In this document: piece after piece, positions 41,207 through 49,601 of the stretch
Numbering within the stretch: the first letter of the stretch is position 1
Layout of the letters: the number at the start of each line of letters is the position of its first letter
Source of the DNA: RGIG5299 sp045588575
Lineage (GTDB): Bacteria > Bacillota > Clostridia > Oscillospirales > RGIG5299
DNA: 64,000 nucleotides
Assembly: GCA_045588575.1 (NCBI GenBank)
Contig: JAZNEJ010000005.1
Location: 1-64,000, forward strand
Reading direction: 5' to 3'
Notes under the pieces: generated by a model
Seen by the model: the letters and a program-made list of their open reading frames with translations, nothing else
Told to the model about the DNA's origin: nothing
The model's database searches: none
Made by a program: the position numbers and the translations under genes

Positions 41207-41235
41207 TAGACATTTAAAGAATAAGTTGGTATAAT
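41207..41235 (+). promoter_or_regulatory. Promoter of the pyrCFKD run
   Basis: TAGACA (41207-41212), 17 bases, perfect TATAAT (41230-41235). The leader to the pyrC start is only about 23 bases, too short for a PyrR attenuator. Confidence 0.78.
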
Positions 41236-41265
41236 ATAATAAGATTAGTGTATAGTGGAGGAAAT

Positions 41266-42456
41266 ATGCTTTTTAAAAATTGCATTACGGAAAACGGCGT
41301 TTGCGATATTGCCGTTAAAAACGGAGTTATTACAAACGGAGAATACGACGGCGAGGTAATCGACTGTAACGGGCTTTTTGCCTGCTACGGCTTTTTAGAT
41401 ATGCATTGCCATTTACGAGACCCCGGCTTTACTCATAAGGAAGATATAACAAGCGGCTTAAAGGCTGCGGCAAAGGGCGGCTTTACCTCGGTTATGCCTA
41501 TGCCGAATACCAAGCCCGTTTGCGATTCGCCCGATGTAGTTAACTATATTTTGCAAAAATCAAAGCCTTTGGGCGTTAAGGTTTATCCCGTTGCAGCGGC
41601 AACCGAAGGGCAAAAGGGCGAGCACCTAACCGACTTTGAGGCGCTTAAAGAAAGCGGCGCCATAGCCTTTTCCGACGACGGCGTTCCCGTTTGTTCAAAC
41701 TCTTTGGCAAAAGAGGCAATAATAAAGGCGGCAAATATTTCGAGCTTTTTTATATCGCACTGCGAAACCCCCGAGCTTAACCAAAACGGCAAGGTAACTC
41801 CCGAATCGGAGGAAGCAATGATTTTGCGCGAATGCGAAATTTCCAAGGAAACGGGCAAAAGAGTTCACATAGCCCACGTAAGCACCGCAAAAGGTATTGA
41901 GATTATAAGAAAAGAAAAAAAAAGCGGCGCCTGCGTTACGGCGGAAAGCTGTCCTCACTATTTTTGTTTTAATGAAACAGAGGTTAGCGGAACGAACTTT
42001 AAAATGAATCCTCCTTTAAGAGCCGAAAACGATAGGCTTGCGGTTATAGAAGGGTTAAAGGACGGCACGCTCGACGTTATTTCAACCGACCATGCTCCCC
42101 ACACTCCCGAGGAAAAAGCGGCTCCCTATAACAAAGCTCCCAACGGAATTTTGGGATTTGAAACGGCTTTTGCGGCAGGATACACCCACCTTGTTAAAAC
42201 GGGAAGGCTAACGCTTTCGGAGCTTGTTTATAAGATGTCGAAAAAACCTTATGAAATTTGCGGCATAAAGGGCGGCGAATTAAAAGAGGGTATGCCCGCC
42301 GATGTGGTTTTCATAAATTTAAGCGAAAGCTTCGTTTATAAAAAAGAAGAAATTCTTTCAAAATCGCAAAACTCACCGTTTATAGATAAAGAACTTTACG
42401 GCAGAATAAAAATCACAGTTTCAAACGGAAATATTATATACGACGAAAGGAAATAA
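41266..42456 (+). CDS. pyrC: Dihydroorotase
   Basis: PyrC cyclises carbamoyl-aspartate to dihydroorotate. ATG at 41266 follows GGAGG. The 396-residue class I enzyme has DMHCHLRDPGFTHKED (zinc His pair and the Arg), MPNT, FFISHCE and STDHAPHTPEEK with the metal Asp. First gene of pyrC-pyrF-pyrK-pyrD, which supplies UMP with the distant pyrE. No carA/carB or pyrB is in the window. Confidence 0.94.
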   Translation: MLFKNCITENGVCDIAVKNGVITNGEYDGEVIDCNGLFACYGFLDMHCHLRDPGFTHKEDITSGLKAAAKGGFTSVMPMPNTKPVCDSPDVVNYILQKSKPLGVKVYPVAAATEGQKGEHLTDFEALKESGAIAFSDDGVPVCSNSLAKEAIIKAANISSFFISHCETPELNQNGKVTPESEEAMILRECEISKETGKRVHIAHVSTAKGIEIIRKEKKSGACVTAESCPHYFCFNETEVSGTNFKMNPPLRAENDRLAVIEGLKDGTLDVISTDHAPHTPEEKAAPYNKAPNGILGFETAFAAGYTHLVKTGRLTLSELVYKMSKKPYEICGIKGGELKEGMPADVVFINLSESFVYKKEEILSKSQNSPFIDKELYGRIKITVSNGNIIYDERK

Positions 42457-42458
42457 AA

Positions 42459-43322
42459 ATGGACAGACTTATTTCGTTAATGAAAGAAAAAAATAATGCA
42501 TCGGTAATAGGGCTCGACCCCGTTATCGACTATATTCCCGATTTTGTAAAGGCAAAGCACGCCGATATAACGGATGCGATTTTGGAATATAACTTGAATT
42601 TAATCGACGTTTTTTACGATATCGTTCCCGCAATTAAGCCTCAGCTCGCTTACTACGAGGTTTTCGGAAGCAAGGGCTTGGCGGTTTACGAAAAAACAGC
42701 GGCTTACGCAAAGGAAAAAGGTCTTTACGTAATTGCCGACGGTAAAAGAAACGATATAGGCTCAACCGCATCGGCTTACGCTGCGGCATATCTCGGCGAA
42801 AACAAATCGGCCGACGCTTTAACCGTTAACGGCTATCTCGGAATAGACGGCATTAAGCCTTTCTTGGACGAGGCGGTTAAAAACGATAAAGATATTTTCG
42901 TTTTGGCAAAAACCTCAAACGCATCGTCGGGTGAATTTCAAGATATAAAACTCGAAACCGGTGAAAAAATTTCCGAAAAAATGCTTTCGCTCATTTCCGA
43001 ATGGGGAAAAGAAACAATAGGCGAATACGGATATTCGAGAATAGGCGCGGTTGTTGGAGCAACCTATCCCGAGGAGCTTAAAGAGTTCAGAAACAAAAGA
43101 AGCGATATATTCTTCCTCGTCCCCGGTTACGGCTTCCAAGGCGGCGGCGCAGAGGGCATAAAGGGCGGATTTGATTCAAACGGATTCGGCGCAATAGTAA
43201 ATTCATCGAGAGCCATTATGCTCGCATATAAAAAAGAGGGCGACCCGCTTAAATATAAAGAGGCGGCAAGAAAAGAAGTTATAAGAATGAAAGATGAAAT
43301 TAATTCCGTGAGGGTGAAATAA
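42459..43322 (+). CDS. pyrF: Orotidine-5'-phosphate decarboxylase, type 2
   Basis: PyrF makes UMP from OMP. The 287-residue length and the catalytic segment DGKRNDIGSTA mark the longer type 2 OMPDC; GLDP at the N-terminus and VPGYGFQGG near the C-terminal phosphate loop follow. Its stop overlaps the pyrK start (TAATG). Confidence 0.94.
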   Translation: MDRLISLMKEKNNASVIGLDPVIDYIPDFVKAKHADITDAILEYNLNLIDVFYDIVPAIKPQLAYYEVFGSKGLAVYEKTAAYAKEKGLYVIADGKRNDIGSTASAYAAAYLGENKSADALTVNGYLGIDGIKPFLDEAVKNDKDIFVLAKTSNASSGEFQDIKLETGEKISEKMLSLISEWGKETIGEYGYSRIGAVVGATYPEELKEFRNKRSDIFFLVPGYGFQGGGAEGIKGGFDSNGFGAIVNSSRAIMLAYKKEGDPLKYKEAARKEVIRMKDEINSVRVK

Positions 43323-44089
43323 TGGATAAAATGGTAACTCTTGCTCCCGTAACAGAAATACGGGAAATCAGAAAAGACCTGTTTATGCTCACCTTTGAAA
43401 GTAAGGAAATTGCCGAAAAAGCAGTGTGCGGACAGTTCGTTCACATAAAATGCGGAGAGGGCGTTTATTTAAGACGTCCCATAAGCATCTTTTCGGTTGA
43501 AAACAATAATGTTACAATTATTTTCGAAGTAAGAGGAAACGGCACAAAGGCTCTTTCAGAGAAGAACGTGGGCAATCTCATAGACGTTATAGGCCCGCTT
43601 GGAAACGGATATTCTCTTTCAAAGCTTAAAGATAAAAAAGTATGGTTAATAGGCGGCGGAATAGGCGTTTTTCCGCTTTATATGGCGGCAAAGGAATTTA
43701 AAGAAAACAGTGAAACTGTTTTGGGATTTAAAAACGCCGACCTCGTTGTAACCGAAAAGGATTTTGCATTCACCGGCTCATCGGTAACGGTTGTAACCGA
43801 CGACGGAAGCATGGGCGAAAAAGGCTTTGTAACCGATATTTTCCGTAAAAAGCTTTTAAACGGTAAACCCGACGCCGTTTTAGCGTGCGGACCTATGGTA
43901 ATGCTTAAAGCGGTTTCGGAAATATGTAAGGAAAACGGAATTTTTTGCGAAATATCTCTCGAAGAGAGAATGGCTTGCGGTCTCGGCGCTTGCCTTTGCT
44001 GCATAACTCCCGTTAAGGTGGCCGATGAGGTTGAAAATCTCACGGTTTGCCGCCACGGTCCCGTTTTCAACGCAACGGAGGTGTTCTAA
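43322..44089 (+). CDS. pyrK: Dihydroorotate dehydrogenase electron-transfer subunit
   Basis: PyrK carries FAD and a [2Fe-2S] cluster and passes electrons between PyrD and NAD+. The 255-residue protein has the FAD-binding RRPISIFSV, an NAD domain GGGIGVFPLY and a C-terminal cluster motif with four Cys in MACGLGACLCC...C. It makes PyrD a class 1B enzyme. No spacing before pyrD. Confidence 0.94.
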   Translation: MDKMVTLAPVTEIREIRKDLFMLTFESKEIAEKAVCGQFVHIKCGEGVYLRRPISIFSVENNNVTIIFEVRGNGTKALSEKNVGNLIDVIGPLGNGYSLSKLKDKKVWLIGGGIGVFPLYMAAKEFKENSETVLGFKNADLVVTEKDFAFTGSSVTVVTDDGSMGEKGFVTDIFRKKLLNGKPDAVLACGPMVMLKAVSEICKENGIFCEISLEERMACGLGACLCCITPVKVADEVENLTVCRHGPVFNATEVF

Positions 44090-44995
44090 ATGGATATGTC
44101 GGTTAATATTGCGGGCGTAACGCTTAAAAATCCCGTAATCGTTTCGTCGGGCTGCTTTGCATTCGGCAGAGAATTTAACGAATTTTATCCCATTTCTTCC
44201 TTGGGCGCAATAGCCGTTAAAGGCTTAACCAAAGAAAAACGGTTGGGAAACGCCGCACCGAGAGTTACGGAAACTCCTGCGGGACTTTTAAACTCGGTAG
44301 GTCTTCAAAACCCCGGAATTGAAGATTTTATAAAATACGAGCTTCCTTATTTGGAGGAACAGGGCGCAACCGCAATTGCAAATATTGCAGGCAAATCGGT
44401 TTATGAATTTGCCGAAATGGCTGAAAGACTTAACGAAACGAGCGTGGCGTTAATTGAGCTTAACGTTTCATGCCCCAACGTTTCGTCGGGCGGAATGGCT
44501 TTCGGCGTAAGCGCCGAGGCGGTTTCTCAAATAACCAAAGAGGTTAAAAGCAAAACCAATAAGCCCGTAATAGTAAAGCTTTCGCCAAACGTTACCTCTG
44601 TTGCCGAAATAGCAAAGGCGGCCGAGGCATCGGGCGCAGATGCAATATCGCTTATAAACACCCTTTTGGGAATGAGAATAGATATTAAAACGAAAAAACC
44701 TATTTTAAGAAACAATACGGGCGGTCTTTCTGGCCCTGCGGTTTTTCCCGTTGCGGTAAGAATGGTAAGAGACGTTTATAAGGCGGTTAAGCTTCCCATA
44801 ATAGGAATGGGCGGCATTTCAAACGTAAACGACGCCGTTGAAATGATGGTTGCGGGCGCAACCGCAATATCGGTTGGAAGTGCAAATCTCGTTGACCCCT
44901 ACGCCGCTTACGCGATTGTAAACGAGCTTGAAGAATACTGCGAGAAAAACGGAGAAACACCCGCATCGCTTACCGGAAGCTTGGTTGAATATTAA
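44090..44995 (+). CDS. pyrD: Dihydroorotate dehydrogenase catalytic subunit, class 1B
   Basis: The 301-residue FMN enzyme oxidises dihydroorotate to orotate. Characteristic parts are PVIVSSGCF, KGLTKEKRLGN, the active-site ELNVSCPNVSSGG with the catalytic Cys of class 1, LSPNV and GMGGISNVNDAVEM. It immediately follows pyrK. Last gene of the pyr run, 15 bases before the kinase gene. Confidence 0.94.
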   Translation: MDMSVNIAGVTLKNPVIVSSGCFAFGREFNEFYPISSLGAIAVKGLTKEKRLGNAAPRVTETPAGLLNSVGLQNPGIEDFIKYELPYLEEQGATAIANIAGKSVYEFAEMAERLNETSVALIELNVSCPNVSSGGMAFGVSAEAVSQITKEVKSKTNKPVIVKLSPNVTSVAEIAKAAEASGADAISLINTLLGMRIDIKTKKPILRNNTGGLSGPAVFPVAVRMVRDVYKAVKLPIIGMGGISNVNDAVEMMVAGATAISVGSANLVDPYAAYAIVNELEEYCEKNGETPASLTGSLVEY

Positions 44996-45010
44996 AAGGA
45001 GAACGGTATT

Positions 45011-45937
45011 ATGATATACACAGTAACCTTAAACCCGTGTATTGATAAAACCTATATGGTGCCCGAACTTAAAGAGGGCGGCTTTTCAAGAGCAACCTCA
45101 TCGCGCACCGATTTAAGCGGAAAAGGCGTTAATGTTTCAATTGACCTTGGAATTTTAGGCTTAAAAACCGTTTCAACGGGATTTATCGGTAATGCCGACG
45201 CTGAAAGATACCAAAGCTTTTTAAAAAATTTCAATGCAGATTTCGGCTTCGTTTTAATTGACGGCGCGGTTAGAATAAACTGTAAAATAATAGATTTAAA
45301 AACCAAAAAGCAAACCGACGTTAACGAAAGCGGTCCTGCTGTTTGCGAGGAAAAAAAGCAAGAGCTTTTAAAATTTATTTCAGGAGTTACGGGCGAAGAC
45401 ACCGTTATAATTTCGGGCTCAATGCCTCCCGAATTTAACGGCGAGGATTTTGAAAAGCTCGTTTCTCTCGTAAAACAAAGAGGGGCAAGACTTATAATAG
45501 ACACCGAAAAAACAGGTCTTGGTCTTGCTGAAAAATATAATGCGTTTGTAATAAAACCGAATCAAAGCGAATTTTGCGAATATATAGGCAAGCAAACCGA
45601 GGATATTAACGAAATAGTCGAATATGCTTTAAAAAAGGCAAAAAATATAGAAAATATAATTATCTCGCTCGGCGGCGACGGTTCGGTTTTCGTAAGAGGA
45701 AACGAGGCTTATTTTGCCAAGGCGGAAAACGTCAACTGTCTTTCGACAACGGGCGCGGGTGATGCGCTTCTTTCGGGCTTCGTTTTCGGAATTACTACCG
45801 GAAAAAGCTATTCGGACGCAATTAGGTGGGCGGTTTCTACGGCATCGGCAAAGGTTGAAAACGAGGGCACAAAGCCACCCGAAAAAGAAAAAATAGAAGC
45901 ATTTTTAAACAGAGTTAAAATAACTAAAATAAAGTAA
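45011..45937 (+). CDS. fruK: PfkB-family kinase, 1-phosphofructokinase-like
   Basis: A 308-residue ribokinase-fold sugar kinase. The start TVTLNPCIDKTY, GKGVNVS and the catalytic TTGAGDALLSGF are usual for 1-phosphofructokinase (FruK) and tagatose-6-phosphate kinase (LacC). Unlike normal fruK it has no FruA PTS or DeoR neighbour; it is placed between pyrD and hprK. Substrate is therefore assigned by family only. Confidence 0.83.
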   Translation: MIYTVTLNPCIDKTYMVPELKEGGFSRATSSRTDLSGKGVNVSIDLGILGLKTVSTGFIGNADAERYQSFLKNFNADFGFVLIDGAVRINCKIIDLKTKKQTDVNESGPAVCEEKKQELLKFISGVTGEDTVIISGSMPPEFNGEDFEKLVSLVKQRGARLIIDTEKTGLGLAEKYNAFVIKPNQSEFCEYIGKQTEDINEIVEYALKKAKNIENIIISLGGDGSVFVRGNEAYFAKAENVNCLSTTGAGDALLSGFVFGITTGKSYSDAIRWAVSTASAKVENEGTKPPEKEKIEAFLNRVKITKIK

Positions 45938-45951
45938 AGAGGAGAATCGAA

Positions 45952-46890
45952 ATGGAAGCACCGTTACTTTTTGTAAAACTCGGAGATATAGCAAAGGAAT
46001 TTGAATTTGAAAACGTTTTCGTTCCTGAAAATTGGGAAGAAATAAAGGTTACAACTCCGGAGGTTAACCGTCCGGGTCTTGAAATAAGCGGCTTTTACGC
46101 GCATTTCGATAACAATCGTCTTCAGGTTATAGGAAACGTTGAATACGGCTACTTAAATCAGCTCACGGCTGAAAAACGATATGAAAGCTGCAAAAGCCTT
46201 TTTGAAACGAAAATCCCCGCTCTTATAGTAACAAGAGGATTGCATCCGTTTGATGAAATGGTAAAGGCCGCAGAGGAAACCAAAACTCCTCTTTTCAGCG
46301 TTAAGGAGTCGGCGGCAGAGCTTATGGCAAACATTATTTCCGATTTAAACGTAAGACTTGCCGAAAGAATAACCCGACACGGCGTTTTGGTTGAGGTTTA
46401 CGGCGAAGGTATTTTGCTTTTGGGTGAAAGCGGAGTAGGTAAGAGTGAAACGGCAATGGAACTTTTAAAAAGAGGCCACCGTTTAATTGCCGACGACGCC
46501 GTTGAAATAAAAAAGGTTTCAAAGAAAACACTTGTAGGCTCCTCTCCCGAAATGATAAGACATCTTATTGAAATAAGAGGCATAGGAATAGTTGACGTAA
46601 GACGTCTTTTCGGTATGGGTGCTGTTAAAGAAACCGAAAAAATCGACCTTGTTATAAATTTGGAAAAGTGGGATGAAAACACTCACTACGACCGCTTCGG
46701 TTTAGACGAGCAATACACCGAAATTTTAGGCATAAAGGTAACGAGCCTTAAAATTCCGATACGTCCCGGACGTAACCTTGCGGTAATAATCGAGGTTGCA
46801 TCAATGAACAACCGTCTTAAAAAGATGGGCTACAATTCTGCAAAAGAGCTTAATAAACGCCTTATGGCAGAATACGAAACCAATATATAA
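45952..46890 (+). CDS. hprK: HPr kinase/phosphorylase
   Basis: HprK phosphorylates Ser46 of HPr, controlling carbon catabolite repression in Firmicutes. The 312-residue length is normal. Landmarks: RHGVLVEVYG with the conserved His143, Walker A GESGVGKS (158-165), IADDAVEIK and the family motif GIGIVDVRRLFGMGAV. It is followed by murB and preceded by the fruK-like gene. Confidence 0.95.
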   Translation: MEAPLLFVKLGDIAKEFEFENVFVPENWEEIKVTTPEVNRPGLEISGFYAHFDNNRLQVIGNVEYGYLNQLTAEKRYESCKSLFETKIPALIVTRGLHPFDEMVKAAEETKTPLFSVKESAAELMANIISDLNVRLAERITRHGVLVEVYGEGILLLGESGVGKSETAMELLKRGHRLIADDAVEIKKVSKKTLVGSSPEMIRHLIEIRGIGIVDVRRLFGMGAVKETEKIDLVINLEKWDENTHYDRFGLDEQYTEILGIKVTSLKIPIRPGRNLAVIIEVASMNNRLKKMGYNSAKELNKRLMAEYETNI

Positions 46891-46901
46891 GGGGAATTTA
46901 T

Positions 46902-47792
46902 ATGTCGGCTTACTGCGAAAAACTTAAAAAAGCAGGAATTGAATACCGTTTAAACGAGCCTTCTGCGGCTCACGTAACAATGAAAGCCGGCGGAGCCCTT
47001 TCAATTTTCGTTTTGCCTAAAAACGTTTCCGAACTTATTTTTGCATTTAACGAGGCAAAAAAGGAAAATATAAAGCCTTTTATTTTAGGAAACGGCTCGA
47101 ACACAGTTTTTTCCGATAACGGCTTTAACGGAGCGGTAATCGGAACCGAGCTTATTTGCAATATAATGGTAACGGAAGAAAAGATTGAAGCCGATTGCGG
47201 AGCAATTCTTTCAAAGGTGGCAAGCTTGGCGGCAGATAATTCTCTTGCAGGCATGGAGTTTGCTCACGGAATTCCCGGAAGCCTCGGCGGCGCAGTATTT
47301 ATGAATGCCGGCGCTTACGGCGGTGAAATGAAGGATATTATCGAATCGGTAACCTTTTTCGACGGTGAAAAAATAACCGTTAAAAATGCAAACGAGCTTT
47401 TCTTCGACTACCGTGAAAGTGAATTTTCAAAAAACGGTGCAATAGTTTTATCGGTTAAATTAAAGCTTCAAAAGGGCAAAAAAACCGAAATTAAGGCTAA
47501 AATGAAAGAGCTTTTGAAAAAAAGAAAAGAAAAACAACCGTTAAACTATCCTTCAAGCGGCTCAACCTTTAAACGTCCGGAGGGATATTTTGCGGGAAAG
47601 CTCATTGAAGATGCAGGACTTAAAGGCAAAAGAATTGGAAATATGGCGGTTTCCGAAAAGCACGCAGGCTTTGTGGTAAATTTGGGCGGCGGCACGGAAA
47701 CCGATTTGGAAAAGCTTATTTCGGAAGTTCAAGAAACCGTTATGGAAAAATTCAAGGTGGAGCTTGAACCCGAGATAAGAATAATCAAGTAA
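46902..47792 (+). CDS. murB: UDP-N-acetylmuramate dehydrogenase
   Basis: MurB reduces UDP-GlcNAc-enolpyruvate to UDP-MurNAc in peptidoglycan synthesis, with FAD. The 296-residue protein shows LGNGSNTVFSDNGF, AGMEFAHGIPGSLGGAVFMNAGAYGGE (long FAD-binding stretch), PSSGSTFKRPEGYFAG and a C-terminal Glu. The pattern is type II. It is usually followed by rapZ in clostridia, as here. Confidence 0.95.
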   Translation: MSAYCEKLKKAGIEYRLNEPSAAHVTMKAGGALSIFVLPKNVSELIFAFNEAKKENIKPFILGNGSNTVFSDNGFNGAVIGTELICNIMVTEEKIEADCGAILSKVASLAADNSLAGMEFAHGIPGSLGGAVFMNAGAYGGEMKDIIESVTFFDGEKITVKNANELFFDYRESEFSKNGAIVLSVKLKLQKGKKTEIKAKMKELLKKRKEKQPLNYPSSGSTFKRPEGYFAGKLIEDAGLKGKRIGNMAVSEKHAGFVVNLGGGTETDLEKLISEVQETVMEKFKVELEPEIRIIK

Positions 47793-47804
47793 GAGGGAAT
47801 TAAA

Positions 47805-48662
47805 ATGAAACTAGTCGTCATAACAGGAATGTCGGGAGCGGGAAAAAGCCGCGCAATCGACGCTATGGAGGATATGGACTTTTATTGCGTCGACAATATG
47901 CCCGTTGATTTTTTCGTTAAATTCACGGAAATTTGTCTTTCCTCGCAGGATAGACTTTCAAAGGTTGCAATAGTAACCGATATTCGTTCGGGAAAAGATT
48001 TCAGCAAATTTATAGACGATTTGGGCGTAATTAAGCAAATGGGTGTTGAATACGACCTTGTTTACGTTGACGCCAGCGACGATACCATTGTAAAACGCTA
48101 TAAGGAAACGCGCCGCAAGCATCCTCTTGAAAAAGAAGAGGAGGGTGTTTCAATAAAAGATTTAATCACAAAAGAGCGTAAAACCTTAATTCCGCTTTAC
48201 GATTCGGCAAACAGAATAATAGACACCACTTATTTCACTCCCGCTCAGTTAAAAGAGCAAATAATGAATATTTATTCCGAAAACGATATAAAGCTCACAA
48301 TGAACGTAATGTCGTTCGGTTATAAATACGGAATTCCGCCCGAAGCGGACTTGGTTTTCGACGTAAGATGTCTTCCGAATCCTTATTACGATTATGATTT
48401 AAAGCACAAAACGGGAATGGATAAGGAAGTAAGAGATTTCGTAATGAGCTATACTTGCTCGAAAAAATATATGGAAAAAATATGCGATATGATAACCTTT
48501 TTAAATCCTTTTTTCAAAGAAGAGGGAAAATCAAGCGTTAATATCGCCATAGGCTGCACGGGCGGCAAGCATCGCTCGGTAACCTTTGCAAAACTTATTG
48601 CGGAGTTTTTGAGAAACTCGGGAAACAGCGTTAAAGAAAGCCACAGAGATATTGAAAAATAA
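47805..48662 (+). CDS. rapZ: RapZ/YvcJ nucleotide-binding adapter
   Basis: A 285-residue P-loop protein: TGMSGAGKSRA near the N-terminus, VYVDASDDTIVKRYKETRRKHPL and CTGGKHRSVTFA at the C-terminus. In enterobacteria RapZ adapts RNase E to the GlmZ sRNA; in Firmicutes (YvcJ) the role is less clear, with links to competence and wall metabolism. The gene normally between rapZ and whiA, yvcK, is absent here. Confidence 0.92.
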   Translation: MKLVVITGMSGAGKSRAIDAMEDMDFYCVDNMPVDFFVKFTEICLSSQDRLSKVAIVTDIRSGKDFSKFIDDLGVIKQMGVEYDLVYVDASDDTIVKRYKETRRKHPLEKEEEGVSIKDLITKERKTLIPLYDSANRIIDTTYFTPAQLKEQIMNIYSENDIKLTMNVMSFGYKYGIPPEADLVFDVRCLPNPYYDYDLKHKTGMDKEVRDFVMSYTCSKKYMEKICDMITFLNPFFKEEGKSSVNIAIGCTGGKHRSVTFAKLIAEFLRNSGNSVKESHRDIEK

Positions 48663-48680
48663 GGTAAGGGAAAAAGCAAA

Positions 48681-49601
48681 ATGACGTTTTGCCAAGCATT
48701 AAAGGAAGAATTATCACAAGCCACCGGAAAAACCTGCTGCAGAAAAGCAGGTTTATTCGGTGCTGTTTTGTTTTCTTCGGAATTTAACGAAAAAAGCTTC
48801 CGCTTGGCAACCTCTTCTCAGGGTGTTTGCAGAAGAATAAGAGAAGATATGAAGGTTGTTTTCGGCTTTAAGCCCGATATGAAAATAACCAAACGAAAAG
48901 GCGAGGATTTCTTTATTTTAACAATAAAAGACGAAGCTAAAATGAAGGCGATTTTCAAAACCTTTTATCCTCCCGAAAGTGAAAAACTCGGTATAAATCA
49001 CTTAATTTTGCAAAACGAGTGCGATAAGGCGGCGTTTATAAGAGGCGCATTTTTAACGGGAGGCACCGTTACCAACCCCGAAAAAAGTTATTATATGGAC
49101 CTTACGACTCCGAGTTTGAGGCTTTCAAACGAAATGCAAACCTTGATTTCGGAATACGATATTTCGGTTAAAACCGTTGTCCGCAGAGGAACAAAAGTGC
49201 TTTATTTCAGAGGCAGCGAAAAAATTGAAAATATGCTTCAAATAATGGGCGCGTTTAACAGCTATTTTGAATTTTTAAACGCCAAAATAGAAAAAGAAAC
49301 GCGAAACGGAATGAACCGTACCTTAAATTGCGATAGCGGAAACGCCAAAAAAAGCTTGATTGCCGCTAAAAAGCAGATAAAAGCAATAAACTATCTTAAA
49401 AGAACGGGAAAAATAGAAAGTCTTCCCGAGGATATGAAAAGAGTTGCTCTTTTGAGAATTCAAAACGAGGATTTAAGCATAAACGAAATAGGAAAGCTTT
49501 GCGGTCTTTCGAAAACCGCAGTTTATTCAAGACTTTCCAAAATAGAAGAAGCCGCAAATAAATTCAAGGCTGAAAAGAAGCAGGAGGTAAAACCCAAATG
49601 A
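48681..49601 (+). CDS. whiA: DNA-binding protein WhiA
   Basis: A 306-residue WhiA with N-terminal LAGLIDADG-like halves (KTCCRKAGLFGAVLFSS, KAAFIRGAFLTGGTV) and a C-terminal helix-turn-helix (SINEIGKLCGLSKTAVYSRLSKI). In Firmicutes WhiA affects cell division and lipid/carbon metabolism. Its stop codon overlaps the dnaE start (ATGA). Confidence 0.93.
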   Translation: MTFCQALKEELSQATGKTCCRKAGLFGAVLFSSEFNEKSFRLATSSQGVCRRIREDMKVVFGFKPDMKITKRKGEDFFILTIKDEAKMKAIFKTFYPPESEKLGINHLILQNECDKAAFIRGAFLTGGTVTNPEKSYYMDLTTPSLRLSNEMQTLISEYDISVKTVVRRGTKVLYFRGSEKIENMLQIMGAFNSYFEFLNAKIEKETRNGMNRTLNCDSGNAKKSLIAAKKQIKAINYLKRTGKIESLPEDMKRVALLRIQNEDLSINEIGKLCGLSKTAVYSRLSKIEEAANKFKAEKKQEVKPK

